Shown piece by piece: positions 1-7,646 of a DNA stretch of 30,779 bases. Made by a program: the position numbers and the translations under genes. Origin of the DNA: CAZQYC01 sp043746555 (GTDB lineage: Bacteria; Pseudomonadota; Gammaproteobacteria; Steroidobacterales; Steroidobacteraceae); assembly GCA_043746555.1 (NCBI GenBank), contig JAYTQU010000295.1:1-30779 (forward strand). Direction: 5' to 3'. The notes beneath the pieces were generated by a model. It saw nothing but the letters and a program-made list of their open reading frames with translations. It searched no databases and was not told the origin of the DNA. The stretch's first letter is position 1, and every line of letters begins with the position of its first letter.

Positions 1-731
1 TGACCAGGATAAAGCGCAACGGCAAAGTTAGGGCGACTGCTTAGCTTGTCGACAGCGTCGACTGGCGTGTAAGTCGGCGCGAAAATGTTACTGGTCTGCG
101 CAACCAGATAGCCGCCTGCCGAAAAGCCGATCACTCCAATCTTGTTTGGATCGATGCTCAATTCCTTCGCCTTCGACCGAACAAGCTTGATTGTTCTTTG
201 CGCGTCCTGAAGCGCGCGAGGAATCTTCGGCGTGATCATGCATTTGCAATCCTCATCCCTGTAGTGATTACTCTTGGGAACGCGGTACTTGAGTAGTACG
301 CAGGTGATGCCGCGCGATGACAGCCAGTCGCAGATCTCCGTGCCTTCGGAATCCATGGCAAGAAACGTGAAACCGCCGCCGGGAAACACCACCACTGCTG
401 CCTCGGTATTCCGACCCTTCGCCGCGTACACCATCATCGTCGGGTTGCTGACATCGTTAGCTCTCGGCCACCACTCGCGTCCCGCGGGAGGACCGACAGA
501 CTCCGGTTTCGGATTGGGTATCGCATCGGGTACCGCGCCAGGCCATATAGGAATTTGTTTAAGTCCGCGAGGCGGCTGCCATATGCCGATCCTGGGACCT
601 GCTTGTTGCTGATCCGATGCTTGATCTGATTTTGAAAGGGCCGTTTTCGCGTCGGCAGACTGGGCCTCAAGATGCGCCATGATCGACAATCCGAAGACAT
701 AAACAAGTGACAACCACGATTGGCGATTCAT
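1..731 (-). CDS. Secreted alpha/beta hydrolase (esterase-like), 3' end outside the window
   Basis: The minus-strand reading frame is open from an ATG at 731 to the window edge (243 codons), so the C-terminus, with the catalytic His, is missing. Residues 1-24 look like a signal peptide, so the enzyme probably acts in the periplasm or outside. A PGGGF oxyanion-hole motif lies at about residues 117-121, and the nucleophile elbow GFSAGG places the catalytic Ser at about 204. This order fits the BD-FAE/acetyl-esterase branch of the alpha/beta hydrolases, whose members remove acyl groups from sugars or plant polymers. The substrate cannot be read from the sequence. The region between signal peptide and domain is rich in Gln, Ser and Pro, like a linker. 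The family call is firm; the exact activity is unknown. Confidence 0.85.
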   Translation of the reverse strand, partial: MNRQSWLSLVYVFGLSIMAHLEAQSADAKTALSKSDQASDQQQAGPRIGIWQPPRGLKQIPIWPGAVPDAIPNPKPESVGPPAGREWWPRANDVSNPTMMVYAAKGRNTEAAVVVFPGGGFTFLAMDSEGTEICDWLSSRGITCVLLKYRVPKSNHYRDEDCKCMITPKIPRALQDAQRTIKLVRSKAKELSIDPNKIGVIGFSAGGYLVAQTSNIFAPTYTPVDAVDKLSSRPNFAVALYPG

Positions 732-1469
732 TAGACACTCCACGAAGCCAGCTTTGACGATGAGTATATTTTAGGATTGTGGCGAATTATGGCGCTGCGG
801 ATCAGCGTGGTTTCGAGGGCATTTTCTCAGCTACTTTCAGAGCAGCAGCCGCATACGAATCAACAGGAGTCAGTATGCAATGGCCATTGTGATTGCTCAA
901 AGGTTGCGTGAAGCACGAAGCGTGCCTTAACGTTCGGTTACTTCACGGAGATACCAGCAATGCTGCGCTTCAAATGGAAATCGACGCAACGAAGATACTG
1001 GTCGTCGTTTTCGATCTCCAATTTACGGGCTAAAATGTAGATATCCTTATGGAGCGCAACTTATCTGCAAACGCTTAATTGCGGCCAGAGTTGTGATAGG
1101 TGGAAGAAAGGAGGGGGGCGATGGTCAAAACTCAATAGCGCAGCCGGGTCAACGCGGCCAAATTCGATATTCCTTGACCGTCATTGTCACCGCTCGAATT
1201 CTGCGACTGTCCGCTTTTCCATTTTTTAACGTTAGGTAACGGGGAGCCTCAATGACCGCACGGGCCTTTTTTAGCAAATTCTCGATTCGTCAACATTCCG
1301 CCAATCGCGGTTGCTGCAGTTGCAGATCACGGTGAATGTACGACAAAGCTGGTCGGTGGTTTTTGCAATGACCGGTGACGGGATTGGCTATGCGTACATT
1401 GTTGAACTCGACGATTGGGTACCGGAAAAAAATAGGGATGTTTGATTGGCGAACAGCGCGCTGCTGCGT
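732..1469. other. Non-coding or decayed stretch between the hydrolase and the Rieske gene
   Basis: No gene could be supported in this 738-bp stretch. Open frames are short, lack ribosome-binding sites and resemble no family. The part next to 731 must hold the hydrolase promoter, and the part next to 1470 any terminator of the Rieske transcript, but neither is clear. A run of A (T on the minus strand) near 1426-1432 lacks a convincing stem before it. Confidence 0.5.
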
Positions 1470-2084
1470 TCATGATGGAGTCGTCGAATCGACGCCGACA
1501 ATCAATGTTATTGCGTCGCGATATCGATACGGCGGTATTTTAAGATTGCTCGGTGCCGGCACGTCTTTGCAGACGCGGCCCGCTAAATCGAATTTCGAGC
1601 CGTGGCAAGGACAATAGAACCCGCCGGGCCAACTCGCCCCCAAATCCCGATCGCCGGGTTGAAAACGCGCCATTGGCGCGCACCCCAAATGCGTGCACAC
1701 GCCGATCACGACGAGATATTCCGGCTTGATGGAACGAACTTCGTTTTTTGCGTACTCGGGCTGCTGATCGGTGTTGTTCGAATTGGGGTCGCGCAACATG
1801 GCGGCGTCCCGATCCAGAGTGGCCAACATTTGAGCGGTTCGATTCACTATGTAGATGGGTTGACCGCGCCATTCGACTCTCATCATCGCACCGGCTTCCA
1901 GCTTTCCGATATCGACCTCGACCGGTCCACCCAATGCACGCGCTTGGGCACTTGGCTCCCACGATTTCAAAAACGGTATCGCGGTAGCAACAACGCCGAT
2001 CAGCCCGATGGTCGAGGTGGTAATGATCAAGAAACGATGCTTGGCGTAGTCAATCTGTTCCTCGATTTGAGAACTAGCGTTCAT
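1470..2084 (-). CDS. petA: Rieske [2Fe-2S] subunit of a ubiquinol-cytochrome c reductase (bc1) complex
   Basis: The 204-residue protein has the build of the bc1 iron-sulfur subunit: a short cytoplasmic head, one membrane anchor (about 18-38) and a periplasmic Rieske domain. Both cluster-binding boxes are intact: CTHLGC at 130-135 and CPCHGS at 158-163. The expected ligands are C130, H132, C158 and H161, with a C135-C160 disulfide. The tail with PAPSNLKIPPY is typical of proteobacterial bc1 subunits. In bc1 this subunit carries electrons from ubiquinol to cytochrome c1. The start at 2084 lies 8 bases after the TPR gene's stop, which indicates one operon; the frame stays open upstream but would then overlap that gene. 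The cytochrome b and c1 genes that normally follow petA are absent, so this is either an orphan copy or the complex is encoded in separate loci. Confidence 0.9.
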   Translation of the reverse strand: MNASSQIEEQIDYAKHRFLIITTSTIGLIGVVATAIPFLKSWEPSAQARALGGPVEVDIGKLEAGAMMRVEWRGQPIYIVNRTAQMLATLDRDAAMLRDPNSNNTDQQPEYAKNEVRSIKPEYLVVIGVCTHLGCAPMARFQPGDRDLGASWPGGFYCPCHGSKFDLAGRVCKDVPAPSNLKIPPYRYRDAITLIVGVDSTTPS

Positions 2085-2092
2085 TGGTAAAC

Positions 2093-3346
2093 CTAGCGGA
2101 ACGTCCACAGCGTTGCAAGGTCGCGCCATTTCGAATCTTGACCGACGGCGTTGAAGGTTTGTCGCGCGAGCGCTTTGCGCCCGGTTTTTAGATAAGCGAT
2201 GCCGAGACTGATCCTTGCATCGTCTTTATTTTGTGCGTTGGCCGCGCGCAATGCACGTTTAAGCGCGGCAATTGCTTCAGCGTATCGGCCTTCGCTCAGG
2301 AACAGCCGACCGAACTTCAGGTCGTCTCCGCTGTTAACGTCGCTGCTCCCCTCCTTGGCGAATCTCGTGACCTCGGCGTGGCTAACAGTCGCTCGTTGTT
2401 TCGCATCTTCGAGTAGACGTTTGTACCGACCCGGCAACGATTCTCCGTTTTCAAAAACACCTTGTTTCATACCGAGTTCGATCACGCGTCGCGCTTCGGC
2501 GGGCAAACCGGCGTCCAGTGCTTCAAGCGCCAATTCCTCATAGCGATCGGCTCCGTTTAGAATGCCTAGATCCAGCATCAATCGGTGATAGCCAAATAAT
2601 ACTCGCTCGTCGGAGGCTTCGCGCAAGCGTCGATCGAGCAACGCTTTCCAATCGTCCTTCTTCCCATAGTAGCGAACGAGTTGTTCGAGTGTGCTTGCGG
2701 TGTTACGACTGTCGCCTAATTGAAAATAGGAGCTATCGATTATTCGCAACCAGCTTTCCTTTGGAGTTTTCCCTTCGTGTTCGACTACGGCCACCGCTCT
2801 ATTCATGATCACGACCGCTTTCCGATAATCCTTCAACCTGAAATACGACTCGCCCAACATTCCCAACATGTCTTGTCGATCGGGATGATTGTCGAGATAC
2901 CGCTCGGACCACGCGGCGGCCTTCTCGTACTTATTCAGCCGGAAATACATTTCAGCAAGCGCTTTAATTCGAACACTGATGTCACGCTCCGACAGCGAGT
3001 TCGATATTGGCGAGTTGAGCAAACGCTCATAAATCACCACGGCCTCGTTGAGTTTGTTCTGGCGATACAACACGTACGCAAGGAGTTCGTCGATTCCGTA
3101 TTGCTCTTGCGGGGTTTTATTCGCCACGGCTTGCGCTTGTTTGAGCTTTTCGAGCGCGATGGTCCAGTGGGCTTTGCGAACCGCTTGCTGCGCCGCTTGC
3201 AGGGGTTTTGCCACTGCGGGATTGACGATCGAAACTGCGGAATGCTCCGTAGCCGCGACGGTAATTGGCACCGCCATTAGCGACCCCGCCAAGATTCCGA
3301 TCGTCAACCGGAATATTGCTGTAGGGCGCTTCGTATTGGTCAGCAC
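2093..3346 (-). CDS. Exported TPR-repeat protein
   Basis: The protein is about 417 residues, with an N-terminal signal sequence (basic start, hydrophobic core, then VAA before TEH) and a body of helical repeats. TPR-like units are visible, for example around the YRQNKLNEAVVIYERLL and YFRLNKYEKAAAW segments, and near the C-terminus at FLSEGRYAEAIAALKRAL. TPR proteins are scaffolds for protein contacts; no enzyme motif is seen. The GTG start at 3346 is preferred because a GAGG ribosome-binding site stands 5 bases before it, whereas the upstream ATG at 3388 has none. The gene is followed after 8 bases by petA, so both are probably co-transcribed. A role in assembling periplasmic or respiratory proteins is a guess from this pairing only. 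Confidence 0.8.
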   Translation of the reverse strand: MLTNTKRPTAIFRLTIGILAGSLMAVPITVAATEHSAVSIVNPAVAKPLQAAQQAVRKAHWTIALEKLKQAQAVANKTPQEQYGIDELLAYVLYRQNKLNEAVVIYERLLNSPISNSLSERDISVRIKALAEMYFRLNKYEKAAAWSERYLDNHPDRQDMLGMLGESYFRLKDYRKAVVIMNRAVAVVEHEGKTPKESWLRIIDSSYFQLGDSRNTASTLEQLVRYYGKKDDWKALLDRRLREASDERVLFGYHRLMLDLGILNGADRYEELALEALDAGLPAEARRVIELGMKQGVFENGESLPGRYKRLLEDAKQRATVSHAEVTRFAKEGSSDVNSGDDLKFGRLFLSEGRYAEAIAALKRALRAANAQNKDDARISLGIAYLKTGRKALARQTFNAVGQDSKWRDLATLWTFR

Positions 3347-3479
3347 GCTTACCTCACGTATCAAATTGCCTTTTGGCGTAACAGGCATTCGATCGAATCG
3401 GAGTTATCGGCTATGAGACTTCCGAGAAAAGCATTTGTTCGCGGGAAGTGTCAGAGCGATATAACTGTAACGTCGAATA

Positions 3480-3496
3480 CTTAAGTAAGCATTGAG
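3480..3496 (-). promoter_or_regulatory. Possible degenerate PmrA/QseB-type box upstream of the TPR-Rieske operon
   Basis: On the minus strand the sequence reads CTCAAT, five bases, then CTTAAG. This matches the YTTAAK-N5-YTTAAK consensus of PmrA/QseB-class regulators with one mismatch. It lies about 135 bases before the TPR start, in the gap behind the degP terminator. No clear -10 follows at the usual distance, so this is tentative. Confidence 0.3.
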
Positions 3497-3534
3497 CGAT
3501 TGTAGAAGTAGTGAGAGAACGATTTAAATTACCG

Positions 3535-3567
3535 AAAAAAATGGCCGGTTCCGAGTCGGAACCGGCC
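3535..3567 (-). terminator. Rho-independent terminator of the degP-like gene
   Basis: A perfect 12-bp inverted repeat (GGCCGGTTCCGA, one-base centre, then its complement, 3543-3567) is followed on the minus strand by seven T (3541-3535). It stands 68 bases past the protease stop and separates that gene from the TPR-Rieske operon. The short centre means the loop would form by opening the innermost base pairs. Confidence 0.9.
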
Positions 3568-3634
3568 GAGTGGGGGGATCGTAAAAGAGAATTCGTGATT
3601 GAGGTTAACGCTTTGAAGCAACACGCCTCGGCAG

Positions 3635-5131
3635 CTAGCCGACCGTGACCGGAACGAATATGCGCGTATTGCCGCGTTGCACGAGCAAAGCGATGTGATG
3701 ATTCGCTTTGTCGACGATGCGGTTCAGTTCCGCAGCGCTTTTCACCGGTGTGCCGTTGGCGGAGAGTACGATGTCGCCGGATTGAATGCCGGCGTCGGCC
3801 GCCGCGCCGCTGGAATCTTCGACCAACAAGCCGCCCGGGTCATTGGATTGGGCGTTGGCCTGTTCGCGTTCCTCGGGCGAGAGCGGACGCACGGCGATGC
3901 CGAGCTTGCCATGTCTGCCGCCGTTCGCGTCGTTGGACGCCACATTTTCGGCGTTCATGTTGCCGAGTTTGACGTCGATCGTTTGTTCGCTGCGATCGCG
4001 CCACACTTTCACTTTGACCGTTGTGCCGGGCTTGCTCTGTGCAATCATCATCGGCAACTCCAACGATTGCGCAATCGCTTTGCCGTTCACCGCTAAAATC
4101 ACATCGCCGGATTTCATTCCCGCGTGACCGGCTGGGCCTTCGGCATCCACCGACGCAACGAGCGCTCCTTTCGGTTTATCGAGACCGAAGGTGTCGGCGA
4201 GCGCTTGATTTACCTCTTGAATCGTCACGCCTAGCTTGCCATGTTCAACATGACCATGCGCTTGTATCTGATGACTTACATCCATGGCGACATCGATCGG
4301 TATGGCGAACGCCAGGCCTTGATAACCGCCGGTCTGGGAATAGATTTGCGAATTGATGCCGACGACTTCGCCGCTCAAATTAAATAGCGGTCCACCGGAA
4401 TTACCGGGGTTGATCGGCACATCGGTTTGAATGAAGGGCACGTAGCCGCTGTTGGGCAACGCCCGTTGTTTCGCGCTGACGATGCCGGCCGTCACGGAGT
4501 TATCGAACCCAAACGGAGCGCCTATCGCCACAACCCACTGACCGACTTTGAGATCGGTGTCGCGACCGAGACGCACGATTGGTAAATTCTTTGCGTCGAT
4601 CTTGATCACCGCTACATCGCTTTGCTTGTCGCTGCCGAGCACTTTTGCCGTGAACTCGCGTTTGTCGGTGAGCTTCACCGTGACTTGTTGCGCGTCGTCG
4701 ACGACATGCGCGTTGGTTAAGATGACGCCGTCGGAGCTCACGATAAATCCGGAGCCCTCGCCGTGAGTTGGCATGTTGCGCGGACTAACGTTGGGGAAGC
4801 CACGGAAGAATTGGCTAAACGGATCGTTGGGCGCGAAGCCAAAATTGCGCGGATTAAATGCCGTCTTGGTGTGACCCGTGACAGCGATGTTCACGACTGC
4901 GGGGCCGTATCGATCGACCAGTGCGGTAAAGTCCGGCAACGCCATCGATGGTTGAGCCGGTGCGGGTTGAGTGGCCGCGGAACCGGCCGACTGAACCGAC
5001 GTAGCGGGTGCGGCAATCGTTGCTGCGTGCGCGTAGCGATCCATAAACCATCCGCTCGGCACGCCGAATACCGCCGCGCCGATTAACGCGGCAGCCGACA
5101 GGGATAACACGGATTTCTTGGTAATGTTCAT
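3635..5131 (-). CDS. degP: Periplasmic serine protease/chaperone of the Do (DegP/DegQ/MucD) family
   Basis: The 498-residue protein has a signal peptide (about 1-36, ending AHA), a trypsin-like domain and two C-terminal PDZ domains (about 285-375 and 405-495). The catalytic triad is complete: H142 in TNAHVV, D172 in SDVAVIKI and S245 in GNSGGP. Two PDZ domains and this length match DegP/DegQ/MucD and not the one-PDZ DegS. Such proteins degrade or refold damaged envelope proteins in the periplasm. The start has a good ribosome-binding site (GAGGTG, 6 bases before ATG). The gene follows the kinase gene, but has its own promoter region with a perfect PmrA-type box at 5193-5209 and ends in a strong terminator. 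This suggests direct control by the neighbouring two-component system. The PDZ boundaries are estimates; the symbol is by family, not by orthology. Confidence 0.93.
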   Translation of the reverse strand: MNITKKSVLSLSAAALIGAAVFGVPSGWFMDRYAHAATIAAPATSVQSAGSAATQPAPAQPSMALPDFTALVDRYGPAVVNIAVTGHTKTAFNPRNFGFAPNDPFSQFFRGFPNVSPRNMPTHGEGSGFIVSSDGVILTNAHVVDDAQQVTVKLTDKREFTAKVLGSDKQSDVAVIKIDAKNLPIVRLGRDTDLKVGQWVVAIGAPFGFDNSVTAGIVSAKQRALPNSGYVPFIQTDVPINPGNSGGPLFNLSGEVVGINSQIYSQTGGYQGLAFAIPIDVAMDVSHQIQAHGHVEHGKLGVTIQEVNQALADTFGLDKPKGALVASVDAEGPAGHAGMKSGDVILAVNGKAIAQSLELPMMIAQSKPGTTVKVKVWRDRSEQTIDVKLGNMNAENVASNDANGGRHGKLGIAVRPLSPEEREQANAQSNDPGGLLVEDSSGAAADAGIQSGDIVLSANGTPVKSAAELNRIVDKANHHIALLVQRGNTRIFVPVTVG

Positions 5132-5192
5132 GATTGCACCTCACACCTCGCCATGAATTCGGATTGGATGCGATGAACATTATCGACCGTTC

Positions 5193-5209
5193 CTTAAGTC
5201 AACCTTAAG
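5193..5209 (-). promoter_or_regulatory. Perfect CTTAAG-N5-CTTAAG response-regulator box before the degP-like gene
   Basis: Two CTTAAG hexamers (5193-5198, 5204-5209) are separated by exactly five bases. This is the YTTAAK-N5-YTTAAK direct-repeat box known for PmrA/BasR and related QseB-type regulators. On the minus strand it is followed after 8 bases by GATAAT (5184-5179), a good -10 candidate, so the box overlaps the expected -35 position, as in activated PmrA promoters. The adjacent regulator gene at 6684-7346 is of the right class. Confidence 0.75.
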
Positions 5210-5217
5210 ACGGCGGT

Positions 5218-6579
5218 CTATGAGAAAGTCGCCCTTCCCACGTGCGTCGATTCGGCGTTGAACGAAACAGTGACGGTCAATCCGTGCGTGTTCGGTGCGT
5301 CGTCCAGTCGAACCTTTGCGCCGTGTTGCTCGGCCACCGATTTAACGATCGCGAGTCCCAAGCCGCTGCCGCCCACTTCGCCGCCGCCGATATCGCTGCC
5401 GCTTAGTCGATTATCGGCGGCGCGATAAAATCGTTCGAACACGCGCGCACGTTCCGACTCGGGAATTCCAGGGCCATTATCGATCACGCGCAATACTCCG
5501 GCGCGTTGTTCCACTGCCAGCGACACGTCGACTCGACCGCCATCCGGCGCATAGTGAATGGCGTTGTCGATCAAATTACCGACCAACGCGCGCAACGCCG
5601 ACGCATCGCCTTGCAAGCAGTAAGGCGTTGCGGACGTAACGCCGAGATCGATGCGACGCGCATCGGCCAACACGATTTTTTCCGCAACAACCTCGCGCAG
5701 CAAGTCGTCCAATTGCACTTGAATTGCCGTTGCTTGCCGACGCGGACTGATCCTCGCCAACGATAAGAGTTGTTCGACCAACCGCCCCGCGCGCGCAACG
5801 CCCGCGCTCAATTGCTGTTCCGCCGCGGTTCGCTCGGCGCGGTTTTGCGTCGCCAAAAGCGCCGACAATTGCAAGCGCAACGCCGTCAACGGCGTTCGCA
5901 ATTCGTGCGCAGCGTCGGCAATAAATGCTTGTTCGCGATCCAGCGTGGCGGCCAAGCGACTCAACAAGTCGTTAAAGGAAGTTACCAACGGTCGCAATTC
6001 TTCCGATAAATTGTCCACAGAAATTGCTTGCAAAGACGTGGCCGATCGCGCCGCTAATTCGTCGGCCAAGCGATGCACCGGACGCAGGGTGTGCGGTACC
6101 ACCACCAACACGATCAACGCCAACACCGGCACGACGATCAAAAACGGCAATAGCGTTCGCGTCGCAAGTCGCGCCGCTTGATCACGTCGCACCTGCATCG
6201 GTTGCGCCACTTGAATCACGTAACCGCGCGTTTCGACGCCATAGGCGCGCCATTCTCCGGCACCGGTTTTCACCGTCGAAAATTCCAACGCGGTTAAATC
6301 CGGCAAGCTTGCGTGCGGCTGAGATTGATAGGCAAGCACGCCGTTCGCGCTCCACACTTGGACGACGAAATCGTACGCGTTCGCTTCGGCTTCGACTTGA
6401 TTCGATGCGGCCTCGAACGCCTGATCGCGCAGCACCAACGCCGTTTGTCGCAGGTGATAGTCGAAAAACCCATCGGCTTCCGCCAGTGCGTTGCGATAGA
6501 TGACGACCGCGCCGATAACGCCTGCGGTTAGGATCGCCGACAAGAGCCAAACGGATAACGTGCGGCGAATTGATTTCAT
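5218..6579 (-). CDS. Sensor histidine kinase, QseC/PmrB-like
   Basis: The 453-residue inner-membrane kinase has two membrane segments (about 8-28 and 143-162) enclosing a periplasmic sensor of about 115 residues. A HAMP linker, a dimerisation domain with phospho-acceptor H225 (AAHELRTP) and a HATPase domain follow. The N box (NLIDNA, 335-340), DNGPGI (367-372) and GSGLGLAI (404-411) are intact. The start of the sensor (FFDYHLRQTALVLRDQ) resembles QseC/PmrB-type kinases. It should phosphorylate the regulator encoded upstream. No ribosome-binding site is visible before the ATG. Instead the start overlaps by four bases (ATGA) the stop of a tiny upstream ORF, the last of a chain beginning at the regulator's stop, which hints at translational coupling. 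The signal sensed cannot be read from the sequence. Confidence 0.93.
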   Translation of the reverse strand: MKSIRRTLSVWLLSAILTAGVIGAVVIYRNALAEADGFFDYHLRQTALVLRDQAFEAASNQVEAEANAYDFVVQVWSANGVLAYQSQPHASLPDLTALEFSTVKTGAGEWRAYGVETRGYVIQVAQPMQVRRDQAARLATRTLLPFLIVVPVLALIVLVVVPHTLRPVHRLADELAARSATSLQAISVDNLSEELRPLVTSFNDLLSRLAATLDREQAFIADAAHELRTPLTALRLQLSALLATQNRAERTAAEQQLSAGVARAGRLVEQLLSLARISPRRQATAIQVQLDDLLREVVAEKIVLADARRIDLGVTSATPYCLQGDASALRALVGNLIDNAIHYAPDGGRVDVSLAVEQRAGVLRVIDNGPGIPESERARVFERFYRAADNRLSGSDIGGGEVGGSGLGLAIVKSVAEQHGAKVRLDDAPNTHGLTVTVSFNAESTHVGRATFS

Positions 6580-6684
6580 GAGACGCTATTTTGCGGGCGT
6601 TGCTGTGTAATCGTCACTATGAATTCATCACTCTGTAGTCGTCATTAAGCACTCATCACTGGGCACTCATCACTGGGTACTCAT
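6576..6684 (-). other. Chain of six mini-ORFs with overlapping stop/start codons between regulator and kinase
   Basis: Reading the minus strand from the regulator's stop (TGA, 6686-6684), each stop overlaps the next start by one base. The mini-ORFs are 6684-6670 (MSTQ), 6670-6656 (MSAQ), 6656-6645 (MSA), 6645-6628 (MTTTE), 6628-6617 (MNS) and, from a GTG, 6617-6576 (13 codons). The last stop overlaps the kinase ATG by four bases. A ribosome could in principle terminate and restart across the whole 104-base gap. The overlaps are read directly from the sequence. Their use in translation is inferred, and much of the pattern follows from the 14-bp repeat itself. Confidence 0.55.
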
Positions 6685-6704
6685 CACTGTGCAGTTGTCA
6701 TGGC
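6607..6704. repeat. Seven-unit degenerate 14-bp tandem repeat between regulator and kinase genes
   Basis: Seven head-to-tail 14-bp units start at 6607, 6621, 6635, 6649, 6663, 6677 and 6691. The fourth and fifth are identical (GCACTCATCACTGG, plus strand) and the others differ at a few positions. On the minus strand the consensus is CCAGTGATGAGTGC. The rightmost unit lies within the regulator's last codons and the next one holds its stop, so the array may have grown by slippage from the 3' end of that gene. Confidence 0.85.
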
Positions 6705-7346
6705 ATAGCCGACGCCGCGCACAGTACGAATGAGTTCGTGCCCCAATTTTTTACGCAACGCGTGGATGTGTACTTCCAACGCGTTGCTTTCCACTTCTCC
6801 GCTCCAGCCATAAAGACGATCTTCCAATTGTCGGCGCGATAGCACGGCGCCGGGTCGTTCGAGTAGCGCGGCGAGAATGGCGAATTCGCGCGGGGATAGC
6901 GGAACATCCACGCCCTCGCAACTAACTTGGTGCGTAGTGAGATTAACGACGAGATCGCCATGCTTAATCGACGAGTCGGCGCGCCCGGCACGGCGGCGTA
7001 CGACAGCGCGAATGCGCGCCGCAAGTTCCGCGAGATCGAAGGGTTTGACGAGATAGTCGTCGGCACCGGCATCCAGTCCCGCGATCTTATCGGCGATGGC
7101 GTCGCGCGCTGTGAGTATCAGCACGGGGGTCGCATCGCCCGCGGCGCGTAAATCCGTCAGCACCTGCAATCCGTCCTTGCGCGGCAGTCCCAAATCCAAC
7201 ACCACTAAATCGAACTTATCGGTGATGAGTGCAGCGGACGCGGCTGCGCCGTCGCGCACCCAGTCGATGGCATGTCCGGCGCGTTGCAGCCCGTCGCGGG
7301 CTGCGGTGCCGATCATCGCATCGTCTTCCACCAATAAAAGTCGCAT
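6684..7346 (-). CDS. OmpR-family response regulator, QseB/PmrA-like
   Basis: The 220-residue protein has a receiver domain (1-115) and an OmpR/PhoB-type winged-helix DNA-binding domain (about 125-217). The receiver residues are in place: acidic pair D8-D9, phospho-acceptor D51, T79 and K101. The C-terminal LYGWSGEVESNALEVHIHALRKKL segment is typical of QseB/PmrA/BasR regulators. It should be phosphorylated by the kinase at 5218-6579 and bind tandem half-sites of the CTTAAG type; such a box stands before the degP-like gene. The start has a modest AAGG site 8 bases upstream. No matching box was found directly before this gene, so autoregulation is not evident. A truncated permease ORF ends 21 bases upstream, on the same strand. 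Confidence 0.93.
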   Translation of the reverse strand: MRLLLVEDDAMIGTAARDGLQRAGHAIDWVRDGAAASAALITDKFDLVVLDLGLPRKDGLQVLTDLRAAGDATPVLILTARDAIADKIAGLDAGADDYLVKPFDLAELAARIRAVVRRRAGRADSSIKHGDLVVNLTTHQVSCEGVDVPLSPREFAILAALLERPGAVLSRRQLEDRLYGWSGEVESNALEVHIHALRKKLGHELIRTVRGVGYAMTTAQ

Positions 7347-7367
7347 GCGGTTGACCTTGAGGTTTCA

Positions 7368-7646
7368 CTAACAAAGATAACTGCCGCCCGCAGCGTGAAA
7401 AGATGAACCGAGTTCGGCATACGCAGCGGCAGCGAACAACGTCACGACCGCGTTCAATAAAAATGCGAGCAACAATCCTGGACCTGCGATGTCCGCGGCA
7501 ATGACGGTCAACACAAAAATCCCGGCGCCGATCATCGCACCTACGCCAATCATGATCGTATCGAAGAGCCGCATTTCGCGGCTCAAGCGAACTTCCGACA
7601 CTGTTGGCGGCGGCGCGAATTCCAACGACGTTTGCGATGTGTTCAT
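7368..7646 (-). pseudogene. Truncated APC-family amino-acid permease (N-terminal fragment)
   Basis: A 92-codon frame matches the start of an APC-superfamily permease: a cytoplasmic lead, then LFDTIMIGVGAMIGAGIFV (first membrane segment with the unwound GAGIF-type motif), a second segment, and AYAELGSSFHAAGGSYL. Intact permeases run to about 450-500 residues with 12 membrane segments. This one stops straight after GGSYLC, and the response-regulator gene begins 21 bases later. The rest of the transporter must have been lost by deletion. A working two-helix peptide is unlikely. Its old promoter might now drive the two-component genes, but that is a guess. Confidence 0.8.

Noticed and set aside
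877..1050. Short plus-strand pieces that look faintly like the start of an XRE regulator (IAQRLREAR..)
   Set aside because: The frame stops after 16 codons and the next piece does not continue the fold convincingly.
6024..6503. Long antisense frames over the kinase gene and similar ones over other genes
   Set aside because: They are shadows of real genes with no own signals; the kinase frame carries all conserved motifs.
6607..6704. CRISPR array
   Set aside because: Units are 14 bp, adjoin without spacers and overlap a coding end; no cas gene is present.
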